Assembly (NCBI RefSeq): GCF_018129985.1 | Contig: NZ_JAFCKT010000001.1 | Span: forward strand, 1,302,001-1,366,000 | Length of the DNA stretch: 64,000 nucleotides | DNA from: Bradyrhizobium sp. SZCCT0148 | GTDB lineage: Bacteria; Pseudomonadota; Alphaproteobacteria; Rhizobiales; Xanthobacteraceae | Reading direction: 5' to 3' | Shown: positions 7,885 to 16,438 of the stretch, in pieces | Numbering within the stretch: the stretch's first letter is position 1 | How the letters are laid out: each line of letters begins with the position of its first letter | Position numbers and translations under genes: made by a program | The notes under the pieces: model-generated | Database searches by the model: none | Seen by the model: the letters and a program-made list of their open reading frames with translations, nothing else | What the model was told of the DNA's origin: nothing

Positions 7885-8289
7885 CTACGAACGTTCGATC
7901 AACGCATCATACCCTTTCTCGCTAAACGCCAGCAGACAAAACCCGTGCCCGAACGGATCGGCCAGCATCGCGATCCGCCCATAGGACGCATCGCGCGCCG
8001 GCGCCTCCAGGATCGCGCCGGCGCCAAGCGCACGCGCGACCGCGGCATCGACATCCTCGACGACGACGTCGATATGCATCGGCGTCCAGTGCCGCTCGTA
8101 GCGGCGGTGGTCGCCGCCGGCGCCTATCGTGCCGGCCTGCTTGGTCAGGAGATAGACCGGCGCGGGCCAGCCGAGCAGCTCGACGAAATCAGTGCCGAAG
8201 CGGCGGCCGACGCTGAGGCCGAAGGCGGCGGTGTAGAAGCGCGTGGCTTGCGCCACGTCGGGGACGTCGATGTTGAGCAGGAATGTCAT
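7885..8289 (-). CDS. VOC-superfamily (glyoxalase/bleomycin-resistance fold) protein
   Basis: 134 residues in two beta-alpha-beta-beta-beta modules: LLNIDVPDVAQATRFYTAAFGL opens the first, and MHIDVVVEDVDAAVARALGAGA the second. Near the end, MLADPFGHGFCLLAF is the classic closing strand of this fold. Metal ligands would be a His in the HIDVVV strand and an acidic residue late in each module. Members are glyoxalases, dioxygenases or antibiotic-binding proteins; nothing indicates which. It lies 16 bases upstream of the coiled-coil gene on the same strand and may be cotranscribed. Confidence 0.8.
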   Translation of the reverse strand: MTFLLNIDVPDVAQATRFYTAAFGLSVGRRFGTDFVELLGWPAPVYLLTKQAGTIGAGGDHRRYERHWTPMHIDVVVEDVDAAVARALGAGAILEAPARDASYGRIAMLADPFGHGFCLLAFSEKGYDALIERS

Positions 8290-8474
8290 GGCGGGCTCGT
8301 AGCGGATTGCGCGGCGAGCCTAGCCGGGATGGCGCGCAGCGCAATCCGGGATGATGCCGCACGCCCGGATTTCGCCAAGCCTGCCATCGGGCCGCGCTTC
8401 GCGCCGATCCGTTGGCCTCTCCGGCCTACACACTCCGCACGGACTCCTCGCGGTCGAGCATGCCATCATGCCCG

Positions 8475-8566
8475 TGTTTTGCCCGACGCCGCAAGCCTCT
8501 CTTCGGCTCTACCGAAACGCGAGCTTTATCAACGACATCTCTACTGTGCATGGGGTTGTTTTCGCA
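8475..8566. repeat. Dispersed intergenic repeat (family E), copy 1
   Basis: Begins TGTTTTGCCCGACG and ends with a 25-base block (8541-8565, starting CTACTGTGCATGGGG) identical to 57511-57535. The middle differs between copies. I recall this ending as a very common Bradyrhizobium intergenic motif. Confidence 0.75.
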
Positions 8567-8583
8567 AAATCGCCCCGGCGGCC

Positions 8584-8943
8584 TCATTGGGCTCTCAGGC
8601 TGAGGATGTAGGCCGACAGCGCATCGGCCTGCTGCGGCGAGATCACGAGGTTCGGCATGGTCTGGTGGCTGGTGCGCCAGAACACCTTGAGCGAGAGCGC
8701 GGTGGTGCCGCTGCGGTCGGCGATGGACTGGAAGCTCGGAGCCTCGTCGAAAAATCCCGTCATGTGCGGCTCGACGGCGTGACAGCTTTCGCACCACGCC
8801 TCGGCCAGACGATGTCCTTCGGCCACGGCGCGCGGACCGGACCGCGGCGCCCCCGCGGCGGAGTGAATGATGCCCAGGAGGAACAGCACCGACAACGCGA
8901 TCAGGACGATCAAGCCGAGATAGATTCGTACGCCGTGCGACAT
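8584..8943 (-). CDS. Membrane-anchored monohaem cytochrome c
   Basis: 119 residues. The ATG at 8943 is preferred over 8949 because GGGGA then has a 6-base spacing. Residues 7-28 form a signal/anchor helix. The haem site is CESCH at 51-55, and TMPN (Met95) provides the distal ligand. The segment ISPQQADALSAYILSLR is the typical C-terminal helix of small class I cytochromes. It would carry electrons in the periplasm; no oxidase or dehydrogenase partner is adjacent. Confidence 0.85.
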   Translation of the reverse strand: MSHGVRIYLGLIVLIALSVLFLLGIIHSAAGAPRSGPRAVAEGHRLAEAWCESCHAVEPHMTGFFDEAPSFQSIADRSGTTALSLKVFWRTSHQTMPNLVISPQQADALSAYILSLRAQ

Positions 8944-9160
8944 CGCCATTCCCCGCTGTTGCCTCGAGGCGCATCGAGCGTAGGTCGGACGCAGACACTG
9001 AAGTTGATCTGCGTCAAGCGAGCGTGTGGGCTGGCTCAGATCTTCGTCGCGCCGTTTCGGTGATATCGCACCGGCAGCGATCGCAGGCAGCAGCTTTCCC
9101 TTGCTTTCCGCGATTGCGCCCCTACGGTCGCGCCGCGAACGAAGCCCGAGACGAGTCCCA

Positions 9161-9511
9161 ATGACCGACACGATGAAATGCCCTGCCTGCAACTCCGAGC
9201 ACGCCTATCAGGACCGCGATCTCTGGGTCTGCCCGGAATGCGGTCACGAGTGGAGCGGTGTGGCGGAAGCCGCGGCTGACACCGCGCAGGACGCCGGCGT
9301 GCGCGATGCCAACGGCAATGCGCTCGCTGATGGCGACAGCGTCATCGTGCTCAAGGATCTCAAGGTCAAGGGCTCCTCCTCGGTGGTGAAGGGCGGCACC
9401 AAGGTGCGCAACATCCGCCTGCAGGACGCCAGCGACGGCCACAACATCGCCTGCAAGATCGACGGCATCGGCGCGATGAACCTGAAGTCGGAGTTCGTGA
9501 AGAAGGCCTAG
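9161..9511 (+). CDS. yjdM: YjdM/PhnA-family zinc-ribbon protein
   Basis: 116 residues. An N-terminal zinc ribbon has CPAC (7-10) and CPEC (24-27). The rest ([29 protein letters not shown] and [13 protein letters not shown]) is the well conserved YjdM domain, formerly called PhnA. The name reflects linkage to the phosphonate operon in E. coli, but the protein is not phosphonoacetate hydrolase and its role is unclear. Upstream in-frame codons carry a low-complexity tail, so the ATG at 9161 is chosen. It converges with the EamA gene, 7 bases apart. Confidence 0.88.
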   Translation: MTDTMKCPACNSEHAYQDRDLWVCPECGHEWSGVAEAAADTAQDAGVRDANGNALADGDSVIVLKDLKVKGSSSVVKGGTKVRNIRLQDASDGHNIACKIDGIGAMNLKSEFVKKA

Positions 9512-9518
9512 CCCGCGC

Positions 9519-10439
9519 TTAGCTCTGCCGCTGCGCCAGATAGAATCCGCACAGCACCGTCACGAGTCCTGCGGCCTGCAGCATGGTCGGCGGCTCGCCG
9601 AGCAGCAGCCAGCCGGTGAGCAGCGTCAGTGCCGGCACGCAGGCCGGAAACACCGCCGCACGGGCAACGCCGAGGCGCTGCACCGAGACGGCGTAGAGAT
9701 AGAGCGCCGCGGGCCCGGCGAGCACGCCCTGCGCCAGCGCCTGGATCGCATTCTCGCTCACGCCGATCGCCGCGACATGGGCGAGACCAACGGTTGCGAT
9801 GTAGACCGGCAGCAGCAGGAGCGACAGCACGTTGATCACCAGCGCAGCCGACACGGCCGAGACGCGCCAGTGGCGCAGGGCTGCGCCGAAGCCTGCGAAC
9901 ATTAATCCGGTCACCACGAAGATCAGATCGCCGAGCACGCCGTCGGGCCCGATATGGCCGATCGATTCCGCGCCGATCACACCGAGGCCGCCGACGATGA
10001 CGATCGCACCGGCCAGGCGCGAGGCGGAGATGTGCTCCTTCAGCAGCAGCGCCGCGAGCAGCAGGCCGCCGAGCGTCGCACAGGAGGGCTGGATCACGCT
10101 GCCATGGCCGAGTGGCACGAACAGGAAGCCGGTGTAGGAGATCAGCGACATCACGGGGCCGCCGAGCACCATCAGCACGAGGCCCCTGCTCCAGCCGATG
10201 CCGCAGAGATCGGAGATGCCGGCGCGGAACACCAACGGCAGGAACACGAGTCCCGACCAGACATAGCGATGCACCAGCAGATCGACCGGCGTGAAGCCGA
10301 CCTTGAGGCCGTGCCGCGTGGCGGCGAAGCCGAACGCCCAGAACAGCGCCGCGGCAAGCCCGCAAGCGACGCCGAGCAGTGCCGGCGCCGTATCGTTGTT
10401 CTGAGAGAGAGCGCCGGCGCGGCTCGTGCGCTGATCCAT
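9519..10439 (-). CDS. EamA/DMT-family transporter
   Basis: 306 residues with about ten hydrophobic segments in two repeated halves of five, the EamA architecture. Helices open with ALLGVACGLAAALFWAFGFAA, and the second repeat begins LGDLIFVVTGLMFAGFGAAL. Each half ends with the typical LLLKEHISASRLAGAIVIVGG / LLGEPPTMLQAAGLVTVLCG pattern. Family members export amino acids or other metabolites. No regulator is adjacent, so the substrate is open. Confidence 0.88.
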   Translation of the reverse strand: MDQRTSRAGALSQNNDTAPALLGVACGLAAALFWAFGFAATRHGLKVGFTPVDLLVHRYVWSGLVFLPLVFRAGISDLCGIGWSRGLVLMVLGGPVMSLISYTGFLFVPLGHGSVIQPSCATLGGLLLAALLLKEHISASRLAGAIVIVGGLGVIGAESIGHIGPDGVLGDLIFVVTGLMFAGFGAALRHWRVSAVSAALVINVLSLLLLPVYIATVGLAHVAAIGVSENAIQALAQGVLAGPAALYLYAVSVQRLGVARAAVFPACVPALTLLTGWLLLGEPPTMLQAAGLVTVLCGFYLAQRQS

Positions 10440-10542
10440 GGGCTCAAGCCTTATGGCAGCGCCTATATCGGCTCAACCCACGCGGTTGCAGGGCTGGCAA
10501 GCGGCGGTGATGTTCGGGCTTCAGCGCGGCGCCGGGTGTCGC

Positions 10543-10689
10543 TCAGAAAAATCCGGGGCTGAGATCGAGCCCGTAGGTCAGGCTCAGCACGAACACGAAC
10601 AGGACGGCGGCTGCGCACAAGGCGGCTTGCTTGAGAATGAACGCACGCGGCGAGGTGGTGACGGTAGCGGCTTTCTGCGCAACGGGCAT
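10543..10689 (-). CDS. 48-residue single-pass membrane protein
   Basis: A short frame with a strong GGAGGCGTC immediately before the ATG at 10689. It encodes a basic N-terminus (VAQKAATVTTSPRAFILK), one hydrophobic helix (about residues 21-38) and a short tail ending DLSPGFF. The ribosome binding site and clean hydrophobic helix argue for a real gene. Function unknown. Confidence 0.6.
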   Translation of the reverse strand: MPVAQKAATVTTSPRAFILKQAALCAAAVLFVFVLSLTYGLDLSPGFF

Positions 10690-10950
10690 GACGCCTCCAA
10701 TATGACTTCAAAAATTGCCGCAACGATGCGGCAGCCGCATCAGGCAACGCGACATGCAAATCAACTGTTAAAAGGATCACACCCGTTATGAACCGGGATA
10801 CATCTCCGGCACATTCACGCGAACTTGTTCGCGGCCGGTTTCTCGATCAGCGCATCGAACTCGCGCGGTGCGCAAGCAGCGGTGATGTCGCTCACTTGAG
10901 GCAGGAGGCCCCGCATTTCCGCGGAGCCCGCTGCCGTTCAAATTGTCAGC

Positions 10951-11199
10951 CTAGCGCGCCGCGCCGATCGTGGCGGTCTTCACCTTGCGAGGGCTGAGCA
11001 CGCTCACCTGATGGGCCGAGGCGAGCGTGGTGGGCGCTGCGGTCTGCTGCTCGACATGCGCGGCACCGAGGACGCGAACCTGCAAGGGCGAGACCGGAAA
11101 TCCATGGGTCTCGTAAGTCGGCAACTCGGCGGCAAAAGCCGCGGTGCTGCCCGCGATCGCCAGGATGGCGGCGGCGATCGACAAAGTCTTCTTGTTCAT
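10951..11199 (-). CDS. Small exported protein
   Basis: 82 residues; GGAGCATCACA precedes the ATG at 11199. Residues 1-23 are a clear signal peptide (KKTLSIAAAILAIAGSTAAFA). The mature part, about 59 residues, begins AELPTYETHGFPVSPLQVRVLG, a start I recall in several short Bradyrhizobium exported proteins. It has no cysteine. Function unknown. Confidence 0.65.
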   Translation of the reverse strand: MNKKTLSIAAAILAIAGSTAAFAAELPTYETHGFPVSPLQVRVLGAAHVEQQTAAPTTLASAHQVSVLSPRKVKTATIGAAR

Positions 11200-11466
11200 T
11201 GTGATGCTCCAGTGGAAGTGCTGGAACCAATTTAGGTGCGCTTTGCTGCATTGCGACATGTTTTGTTGCATTGCAACAGCGCGTGCGCTGCATGGCGATA
11301 TGTTTAATGCGTATAAGGCGTTGATCGAATCACGGCTGCCCGCGACATGACGGCTTTATGACGGTGTTCAGCAACCGAGCACGCTGGCTCAGTCATCGAC
11401 GAGGCAGGCCTCCGGGCCCGGTTGGTCGCCACGCATGTCGGGCAAGAAGTGATGCCCCCTACCACG

Positions 11467-11637
11467 CTATTTCAACGCCGTCGCCAGCGACTGCAGCTTT
11501 GCGACGAGATTGATACCAAGCGCTTGGATGATCTCGATGATCGCCAGCGCGATTCCGGCTGCGATCAGGCCGTATTCGATCGCGGTGGCGCCGGATTCAT
11601 CGGCGAGGAATTCAAGGCATTTGCATTTCAAATTCAC
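11467..11637 (-). CDS. Flp/Fap-type IVb pilin
   Basis: 56 residues from a GTG at 11637, with GGAAGGA about 8 bases upstream. The segment FLADESGATAIEYGLIAAGIALAII is the Flp pilin signature: short leader, G cleavage site, conserved ATAIEYGLIA and a hydrophobic helix. Flp pilins build tight-adherence (tad) pili, but no cpa/tad genes lie in the window, so this is an orphan copy whose assembly machinery must be elsewhere. Confidence 0.88.
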   Translation of the reverse strand: MNLKCKCLEFLADESGATAIEYGLIAAGIALAIIEIIQALGINLVAKLQSLATALK

Positions 11638-11961
11638 AATCGCGTCCTTCCCAACTCTTGCCGGAACGCCGGCAAGCGAGAAATGAACCACCACAATCCA
11701 AGATTGAGTAAACCCGATCGCTTCAAGTTGACGACAATGGACGCCGCCTTTGGTTGCCGTCCTTCGAAACGCCGATGGAACCCGCGTTGCACCTCGGCAA
11801 CACCCCCCGCGAAAAGCCTGTTTCGCCGATTTACGCCATTGCGCTGCCACACCGTCCTCCGAACAATCGAGGCGCTGCGTGCCTTTCCGTGCAACACTGT
11901 TCTTGCATCATCACTGTTCCGACAGAGCGTGTCCGAACAGAACCGTTTGGAGGCAGGGATC
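11638..11961. other. Intergenic stretch between divergent genes
   Basis: No gene recognised. It must carry promoters for the pilin and for the M15-like envelope gene; I could not identify them with confidence. Confidence 0.4.
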
Positions 11962-13272
11962 ATGAACGATCGGCGGTCTCTTCTGGTGGCGGTCGCGTGC
12001 CCCTCGGCCGTTGTGGCCGGCTGGCTGGCGCTCTCCCTCTCCGCCTATGCTCCTATCCTCGTCGAAAACACCGGCGCCAACGCGGCTGCCGTGTCCCGCG
12101 CCAAGGATCTCAGCCGGTTCGACCTCGCCGACGTGCCGCGCGCTGCGATGATCGAGGACGGCATCGCCTTGACCGCCGACATCGCAGCTGCCGTGGCCGC
12201 GGAACCGGCCCCGACGATCACTGAAACGGTGCCCGAGCCGCAACCCATCAAGCTCGCCTCGGCCGATCCGGTGCTGATTCTGCCGGCGGAGGCGCCGCCC
12301 GCGCCGCAGTTGCAGATGTCGCCTGAACCAGAGCCCATCGTCAGTGAGGCTCCCCCAGTTGCAGCGCCAGCGACCATCAAGCTCGCCTCTGCCGATCCCA
12401 CCGAGATCGTGACGACGCAAGAACTGTCCCCCGCGGCGATCGCGACCGGCCCCGTCACACCTGTGAGCAAGGCATCACCACCGGCCGACACCGTCGCCGT
12501 GCTCGACGAATGCTTCGTCATGGATGCCTGCATCGACCGCTATCTCTGGGCGCTCTATCAGCGCACCGCAAAAGAGGACTCGATCAAGGTCCAGGAGCGC
12601 CGCGCCGTTACCGTCAAGCGCAAGGGCAAGACGGTCACGGTGATGCGCAGCTTCACCAAGCTCGTCGATCAGGATTTCGGCTGGAAGGATCCGAAGGCGG
12701 CCGAGCATGCCGGCATGTCGATGATGGACTACGTCATCGGCGGCATGGACAAGGGCTTCAAACGGAAGCTGTTCCGCACGTTGCTCGCCGCAGAGGCCGC
12801 CGGCCTCTCGCCCGGCATCACCAGCGCGTTCCGCGACGATTACCGCCAGTCGATCGCGAGCGGCCTGAAGGCCGCCTCCGACCGGTCCTATCACGGCGGC
12901 AGCACGCGCGGCGGCTACGGCCACGGCATGGCGGCGGACATCGTCAGCACCCAGGGCAATAACCGCGCGCAGCGCTGGGTCTCGACTGAAATCCTGTGGA
13001 AGTGGGTCGACGCCAACGGCAAGGCGTACGGCATCGGCCGGCCCTATCTCGGCCGCGATCCGCCGCATGTCGGCCCGGTCGACGGCGCCGAATACATCTC
13101 GAAGCGCGGCACGGGTGAGCGCAAGGAAATCGCCAGCGCCAAACCGAAGAAGTCGCGGGCTGTCGCGAGCGCCAAGCCGCCAAAGGCCCAAAAGGCCCAG
13201 GCCGCGCGTGAGCAGAAGAGCCCGGCCAAGCCGCAGAAATCGGCGCAATCGACCGGCAAGCGCGCCATCTGA
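11962..13272 (+). CDS. Envelope protein with M15/VanY-like C-terminal domain
   Basis: 436 residues; GGAGG lies shortly before the ATG at 11962. One N-terminal hydrophobic segment (residues 7-27) anchors or exports it. Residues 70-170 are Pro/Ala-rich with a repeated IKLASADP motif. Residues 185-385 look like a peptidoglycan carboxypeptidase of the M15 type: ITSAFRDDYRQSI, then YGHGMAADIVS, then PPHVGPVDG, giving candidate zinc ligands His-Asp-His. The His-to-Asp spacing differs from classic VanY, so activity is uncertain. The C-terminal 50 residues are a Lys/Ala/Gln-rich tail likely to bind wall or nucleic acid. Confidence 0.7.
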   Translation: MNDRRSLLVAVACPSAVVAGWLALSLSAYAPILVENTGANAAAVSRAKDLSRFDLADVPRAAMIEDGIALTADIAAAVAAEPAPTITETVPEPQPIKLASADPVLILPAEAPPAPQLQMSPEPEPIVSEAPPVAAPATIKLASADPTEIVTTQELSPAAIATGPVTPVSKASPPADTVAVLDECFVMDACIDRYLWALYQRTAKEDSIKVQERRAVTVKRKGKTVTVMRSFTKLVDQDFGWKDPKAAEHAGMSMMDYVIGGMDKGFKRKLFRTLLAAEAAGLSPGITSAFRDDYRQSIASGLKAASDRSYHGGSTRGGYGHGMAADIVSTQGNNRAQRWVSTEILWKWVDANGKAYGIGRPYLGRDPPHVGPVDGAEYISKRGTGERKEIASAKPKKSRAVASAKPPKAQKAQAAREQKSPAKPQKSAQSTGKRAI

Positions 13273-13277
13273 GGACG

Positions 13278-14096
13278 TTACGTTCCGCGTCCCGGCATCG
13301 GCAGCGGCACCAGCCACATCTCGGCCGTGCCGGCGCCCTCTGTGCGCACCAGCACCGCAAAGACCGTTTCGACCGCAAGCCGCACTGCGGCCTCGATCGC
13401 CTCGCCCTTGGCCAGATGCGCGGCGATCAGGCCGGTGAGGAGATCGCCGGTGCCAGAGGGGCGGATCGGCAGGCGCGGCGTCGCAAAGCGCGACAACTGC
13501 CCCGAAGCAAACAGGATAGTCTCCACCTGCCCTTCCGGCGTATCGGCGAGCGTGCAGCCGGTCGCGACCACGTCGATGCGGCCGCTCACCGCCAGCGCCG
13601 AACAGGCCGCACGCAGGTCCTGCGCATCCATGATCGTGAGGCCTGAGAGCAGCTCGAGTTCGAACTGGTTCGGCGTGGTGAGGTTGGCTGCCGGCAGCAG
13701 CCGGTGCCGGACCACGTCTAGAATGCCGTCGGCGACATAGACGCGGCCGTCATCGCCGATCACGGGGTCGCAGAGATAGACGAGCCTGGAATTCCGCGTG
13801 AGTGCCCGCTCCACGAAATCGGCGATCACCGCGGCGTTGCCTGGCGAGCCGAGATAGCCGGTGACGAGCACGGCGGCCTCGTCGACCAGGCCGCGCTCCT
13901 CCACACCGGTCAGAAGATCGGCAACGAGTTCGGTCTCCAGCACCCGCCCGCGCAGGCTCGGATAGCGCGGATGGTTGGACAGCAACGTCGTCGGTACCGC
14001 CGCAACGTTCACGCCCTCCGCCTGGATGGCATAGACGGCCGCGCTGTTGCCGACATGGCCGTGGACCACCTGGCTTTGAATGGAGATGACGAGCAT
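13278..14096 (-). CDS. pdxY: Pyridoxal kinase
   Basis: 272 residues, close to the usual PdxY/PdxK length. VISIQSQVVHGHVGNSAA at the N-terminus and LTTPNQFELELLSG in the middle are PdxY-type substrate-loop sequences. RPSGTGDLLTGLIAAHLA carries the ribokinase-fold GTGD motif with the catalytic Asp. The enzyme phosphorylates pyridoxal in the B6 salvage pathway, in the cytoplasm. It converges with the M15-like gene, 5 bases apart. Confidence 0.92.
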   Translation of the reverse strand: MLVISIQSQVVHGHVGNSAAVYAIQAEGVNVAAVPTTLLSNHPRYPSLRGRVLETELVADLLTGVEERGLVDEAAVLVTGYLGSPGNAAVIADFVERALTRNSRLVYLCDPVIGDDGRVYVADGILDVVRHRLLPAANLTTPNQFELELLSGLTIMDAQDLRAACSALAVSGRIDVVATGCTLADTPEGQVETILFASGQLSRFATPRLPIRPSGTGDLLTGLIAAHLAKGEAIEAAVRLAVETVFAVLVRTEGAGTAEMWLVPLPMPGRGT

Positions 14097-14175
14097 GGAG
14101 GAGGTCCGTAAGGAGAAACATCAGGCGATGCAAGAGTAGCCCGTCTCAGCCCCGAGAGCACGCAGCGCCCGCATG

Positions 14176-14808
14176 TCAGCGTCGTGCCAGCTCGCCGAGA
14201 TAGGCGCAGAACATGTCGGCCAGCCCGTCGGCATGACGCGCGATCTCGGCCTCACTGCGCGGCGTCTCCGAAAACCGCTTGCCGACCTCGCTCAGCGTCG
14301 TCTTGATCAGCTCGCCGGCAAGCATACGGGTGGCCGCCGAGGCCTTGGGCAGCGCTTCCCGCATGAACGCCGCGATGATCCCCTCACCGGCGGCCCGCGC
14401 GTCCTGCGCCTCGGGCGCGTCGCGATAGAGCGGCGCTGCATCGGCGAGCGCGCCGCGGATCGCGGCCTCCTCGCACTCGGACAGAATGAAGGCATGCCCC
14501 AGCGCGCGCAGCCGCACCGGCGGTGGCTTTGCCCGATCTTCGAGGATGCCACGCAGCAGCTCGCTCGTTTGCCGCCACTCGTCGCTCTGGAGACGGAACA
14601 GGATCGCGGCCTTGTTCGGAAAATATTGATAGAGCGATCCGACGCTCACCCCGGCCCGCTCCGCCACCCGCGCCGTGGTGAAACGCTGCGCGCCCTCCTT
14701 CGTCAGAACCTGAACAGCGGCATCGAGGATGGCCGCGACAAGCTCGCTGGAGCGGGCCTGTTGCGGCTGTTTTCGTGAAGAAATTGAACGGCTTCGACGT
14801 TCTGCCAT
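14176..14808 (-). CDS. TetR-family transcriptional regulator
   Basis: 210 residues. The N-terminal helix-turn-helix domain is clear: LVAAILDAAVQVLTKEGAQRFTTARVAERAGVSVGSLYQYFPNKAAI. The C-terminal ligand domain is unremarkable. It is divergent from the methyltransferase gene at 14904, so it may regulate that gene and itself through the 95-base gap, where a candidate operator is seen at 14839-14852. Confidence 0.88.
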   Translation of the reverse strand: MAERRSRSISSRKQPQQARSSELVAAILDAAVQVLTKEGAQRFTTARVAERAGVSVGSLYQYFPNKAAILFRLQSDEWRQTSELLRGILEDRAKPPPVRLRALGHAFILSECEEAAIRGALADAAPLYRDAPEAQDARAAGEGIIAAFMREALPKASAATRMLAGELIKTTLSEVGKRFSETPRSEAEIARHADGLADMFCAYLGELARR

Positions 14809-14838
14809 GGCTCACGTGGCGAATGCGAATAGGAAATG

Positions 14839-14852
14839 CGACGAATTAGTCG
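14839..14852. promoter_or_regulatory. Possible TetR operator
   Basis: CGAC-GAATTA-GTCG, 4-base perfect arms around an A/T-rich centre, between the divergent tetR and methyltransferase genes. Short, so only suggestive. Confidence 0.3.
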
Positions 14853-14903
14853 TATTTCACGCGGCACGCAAGCAAGCGTTTCTCTTCGAGTCTGGAGACC
14901 CAA

Positions 14904-15569
14904 ATGACCACCCCAACCATCACATCGCTTGCGCCGCTGCTGGAGCGCCTGATCGACGAGGCCGAGGCAGCAAATGGCGCAACGCTGGCCGCCGTCGCGG
15001 ATTTGTCCGGTGCCGACCGGGCACGCTTGATGCGGAGCAAGACCGATTATCGCGACCTCTACGGACGCCTGAAGGACGCGCCGCTCGCGGTCTCGCGCGA
15101 GACTGGACGCCTGCTCTACATGCTGACACGCGCCTCCCGCGCCAGGACCATCGTCGAGTTCGGCACGTCGTTCGGCGTCTCGACACTGCACTTTGCCGCA
15201 GGCCTGCGCGACAATGGCGGAGGCCACCTCGTCACCAGCGAGTTCGAGCCGTCCAAGGCGGCGCGGGCACGGGAAAATCTCGCCGCCGGCGGCTTGATCG
15301 ATCTCGTCGAAATCCGCGAAGGCGATGCGCTGAAGACGCTCAGCGTCGATCTGCCTGATAGCATCGATCTCGTGCTGCTCGACGGCGCCAAGGCACTCTA
15401 TCCGGAGATCCTCGACCTGCTGGAAGGCCATCTCGGACCGGGCGCGATCATCGTCGCCGACAACGCCGACGACAGCCCGGATTATCTGGCGCGCGTGCGC
15501 GCCCCCGGCAGCGGCTATATGTCCACACCCTTCGCCGAAGACGTCGAGCTCTCGGTGCGGATCGGCTGA
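14904..15569 (+). CDS. Class I SAM-dependent O-methyltransferase
   Basis: 221 residues. TIVEFGTSFGVSTLHFAAGL is motif I (SAM binding), VTSEFEPSKAARARENL holds the acidic ribose-binding residue, and IDLVLLDGAKALYPEILDL with GAIIVADNADDS corresponds to the metal-site region of catechol O-methyltransferase-like (family 3) enzymes. Substrates of that family include caffeoyl-CoA and catechols. The divergent TetR neighbour suggests the gene is inducible. Substrate unknown. Confidence 0.85.
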   Translation: MTTPTITSLAPLLERLIDEAEAANGATLAAVADLSGADRARLMRSKTDYRDLYGRLKDAPLAVSRETGRLLYMLTRASRARTIVEFGTSFGVSTLHFAAGLRDNGGGHLVTSEFEPSKAARARENLAAGGLIDLVEIREGDALKTLSVDLPDSIDLVLLDGAKALYPEILDLLEGHLGPGAIIVADNADDSPDYLARVRAPGSGYMSTPFAEDVELSVRIG

Positions 15570-15698
15570 CACTGCACTGTCCGTTGTCCAGCCGGTGTCG
15601 CAGCTTCGTCACTTACGGATGATATTCGCCGTTAGCGAAGAGTCTGTTCATGATTGACCTTGGCTGTCGCGCAGCATCTTTCACCCGTTGAGAGACTC

Positions 15699-16043
15699 AT
15701 GACCCCCGCTTTCAATGCCTACGCGGCACTCGCGCTCGCCATCGTGTTCGAGGTCACCGCGTCAGCGTTGTTACAGCAGTCGGCACAGTTCACCCGTCCG
15801 TGGCCGACACTGGGGATGGTCCTGCTCTACGTCGCCTCGTTCTATGCGCTGTCGGTGGCGATCCGGGTTGTTCCATTAAGCATCGCCTACGCGATCTGGG
15901 GTGGGGTCGGCATCATCCTGACCGCCACCGTGTCCTTCGTGTTGTTCCGCCAGATCCTGGACGCCGCAGCCTTCGTCGGCATTGCCCTGATCGTATCGGG
16001 CGTCGTGGTCATCAACTTGTTCTCGGAGACCAGTGTGCGTTGA
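15699..16043 (+). CDS. SMR-family multidrug/quaternary-ammonium exporter
   Basis: 114 residues with four hydrophobic helices, the size and topology of EmrE. The membrane-embedded glutamate essential for proton exchange is seen in helix 1 (IVFEVTASALL, Glu18), and RVVPLSIAYAIWGGVGIILT is the conserved helix 2-3 region. EmrE-like members work as dual-topology dimers; only one SMR gene is present, consistent with a homodimer. The start is set at the ATG at 15699. Confidence 0.9.
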   Translation: MTPAFNAYAALALAIVFEVTASALLQQSAQFTRPWPTLGMVLLYVASFYALSVAIRVVPLSIAYAIWGGVGIILTATVSFVLFRQILDAAAFVGIALIVSGVVVINLFSETSVR

Positions 16044-16056
16044 TGCCGGGAGCCGG

Positions 16057-16419
16057 CTATTGGCTCTGCACGGGCTTTGCCGGACGCGGAGCGGGTCGTG
16101 CGGGCTTCTTGGGCCTGACCGCAGTGCGCGGCGGCGGCTCGTCAACGGACTGCAGATAGGCGGCGAGCGACTTGGCGGAGTCCGCGCTGGTCGCGTAATG
16201 GTCCTTCAGGAACCAGGTCAGCGTCAGGCTGAAGCGCCCCTTGGCGAGGCCGCGCGGGCTGCGATGGCAGGTCGCGCAGCCTTCAGCGAACAGCTTAGCG
16301 GCCGGCTTGCCGGCGTCGAGGTTTTGCGCCGCGGCAACTGTCGCCGTCATGACAGCGGCGGCTGCAACAGCAATCACGAGCACGATCCGGTCGCGCCCCG
16401 ATTGAAACAGCGGTATCAA
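16057..16419 (-). CDS. Small c-type cytochrome lacking a distal methionine
   Basis: 120 residues. A signal peptide (about 1-31) precedes the haem motif CATCH at 48-52. The protein continues GRFSLTLTWFLKDHYATSADSAKSLAAYL, where the closing helix of class I cytochromes is expected. No methionine occurs after residue 24, so the usual distal Met ligand is absent; His74 is a candidate replacement. The last 25 residues are Pro/Lys/Arg-rich. It is probably a periplasmic electron carrier or haem sensor; no partner gene is adjacent. Confidence 0.78.
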   Translation of the reverse strand: MIPLFQSGRDRIVLVIAVAAAAVMTATVAAAQNLDAGKPAAKLFAEGCATCHRSPRGLAKGRFSLTLTWFLKDHYATSADSAKSLAAYLQSVDEPPPRTAVRPKKPARPAPRPAKPVQSQ

Positions 16420-16438
16420 ATGCCGTCCCGTCTTTCGG

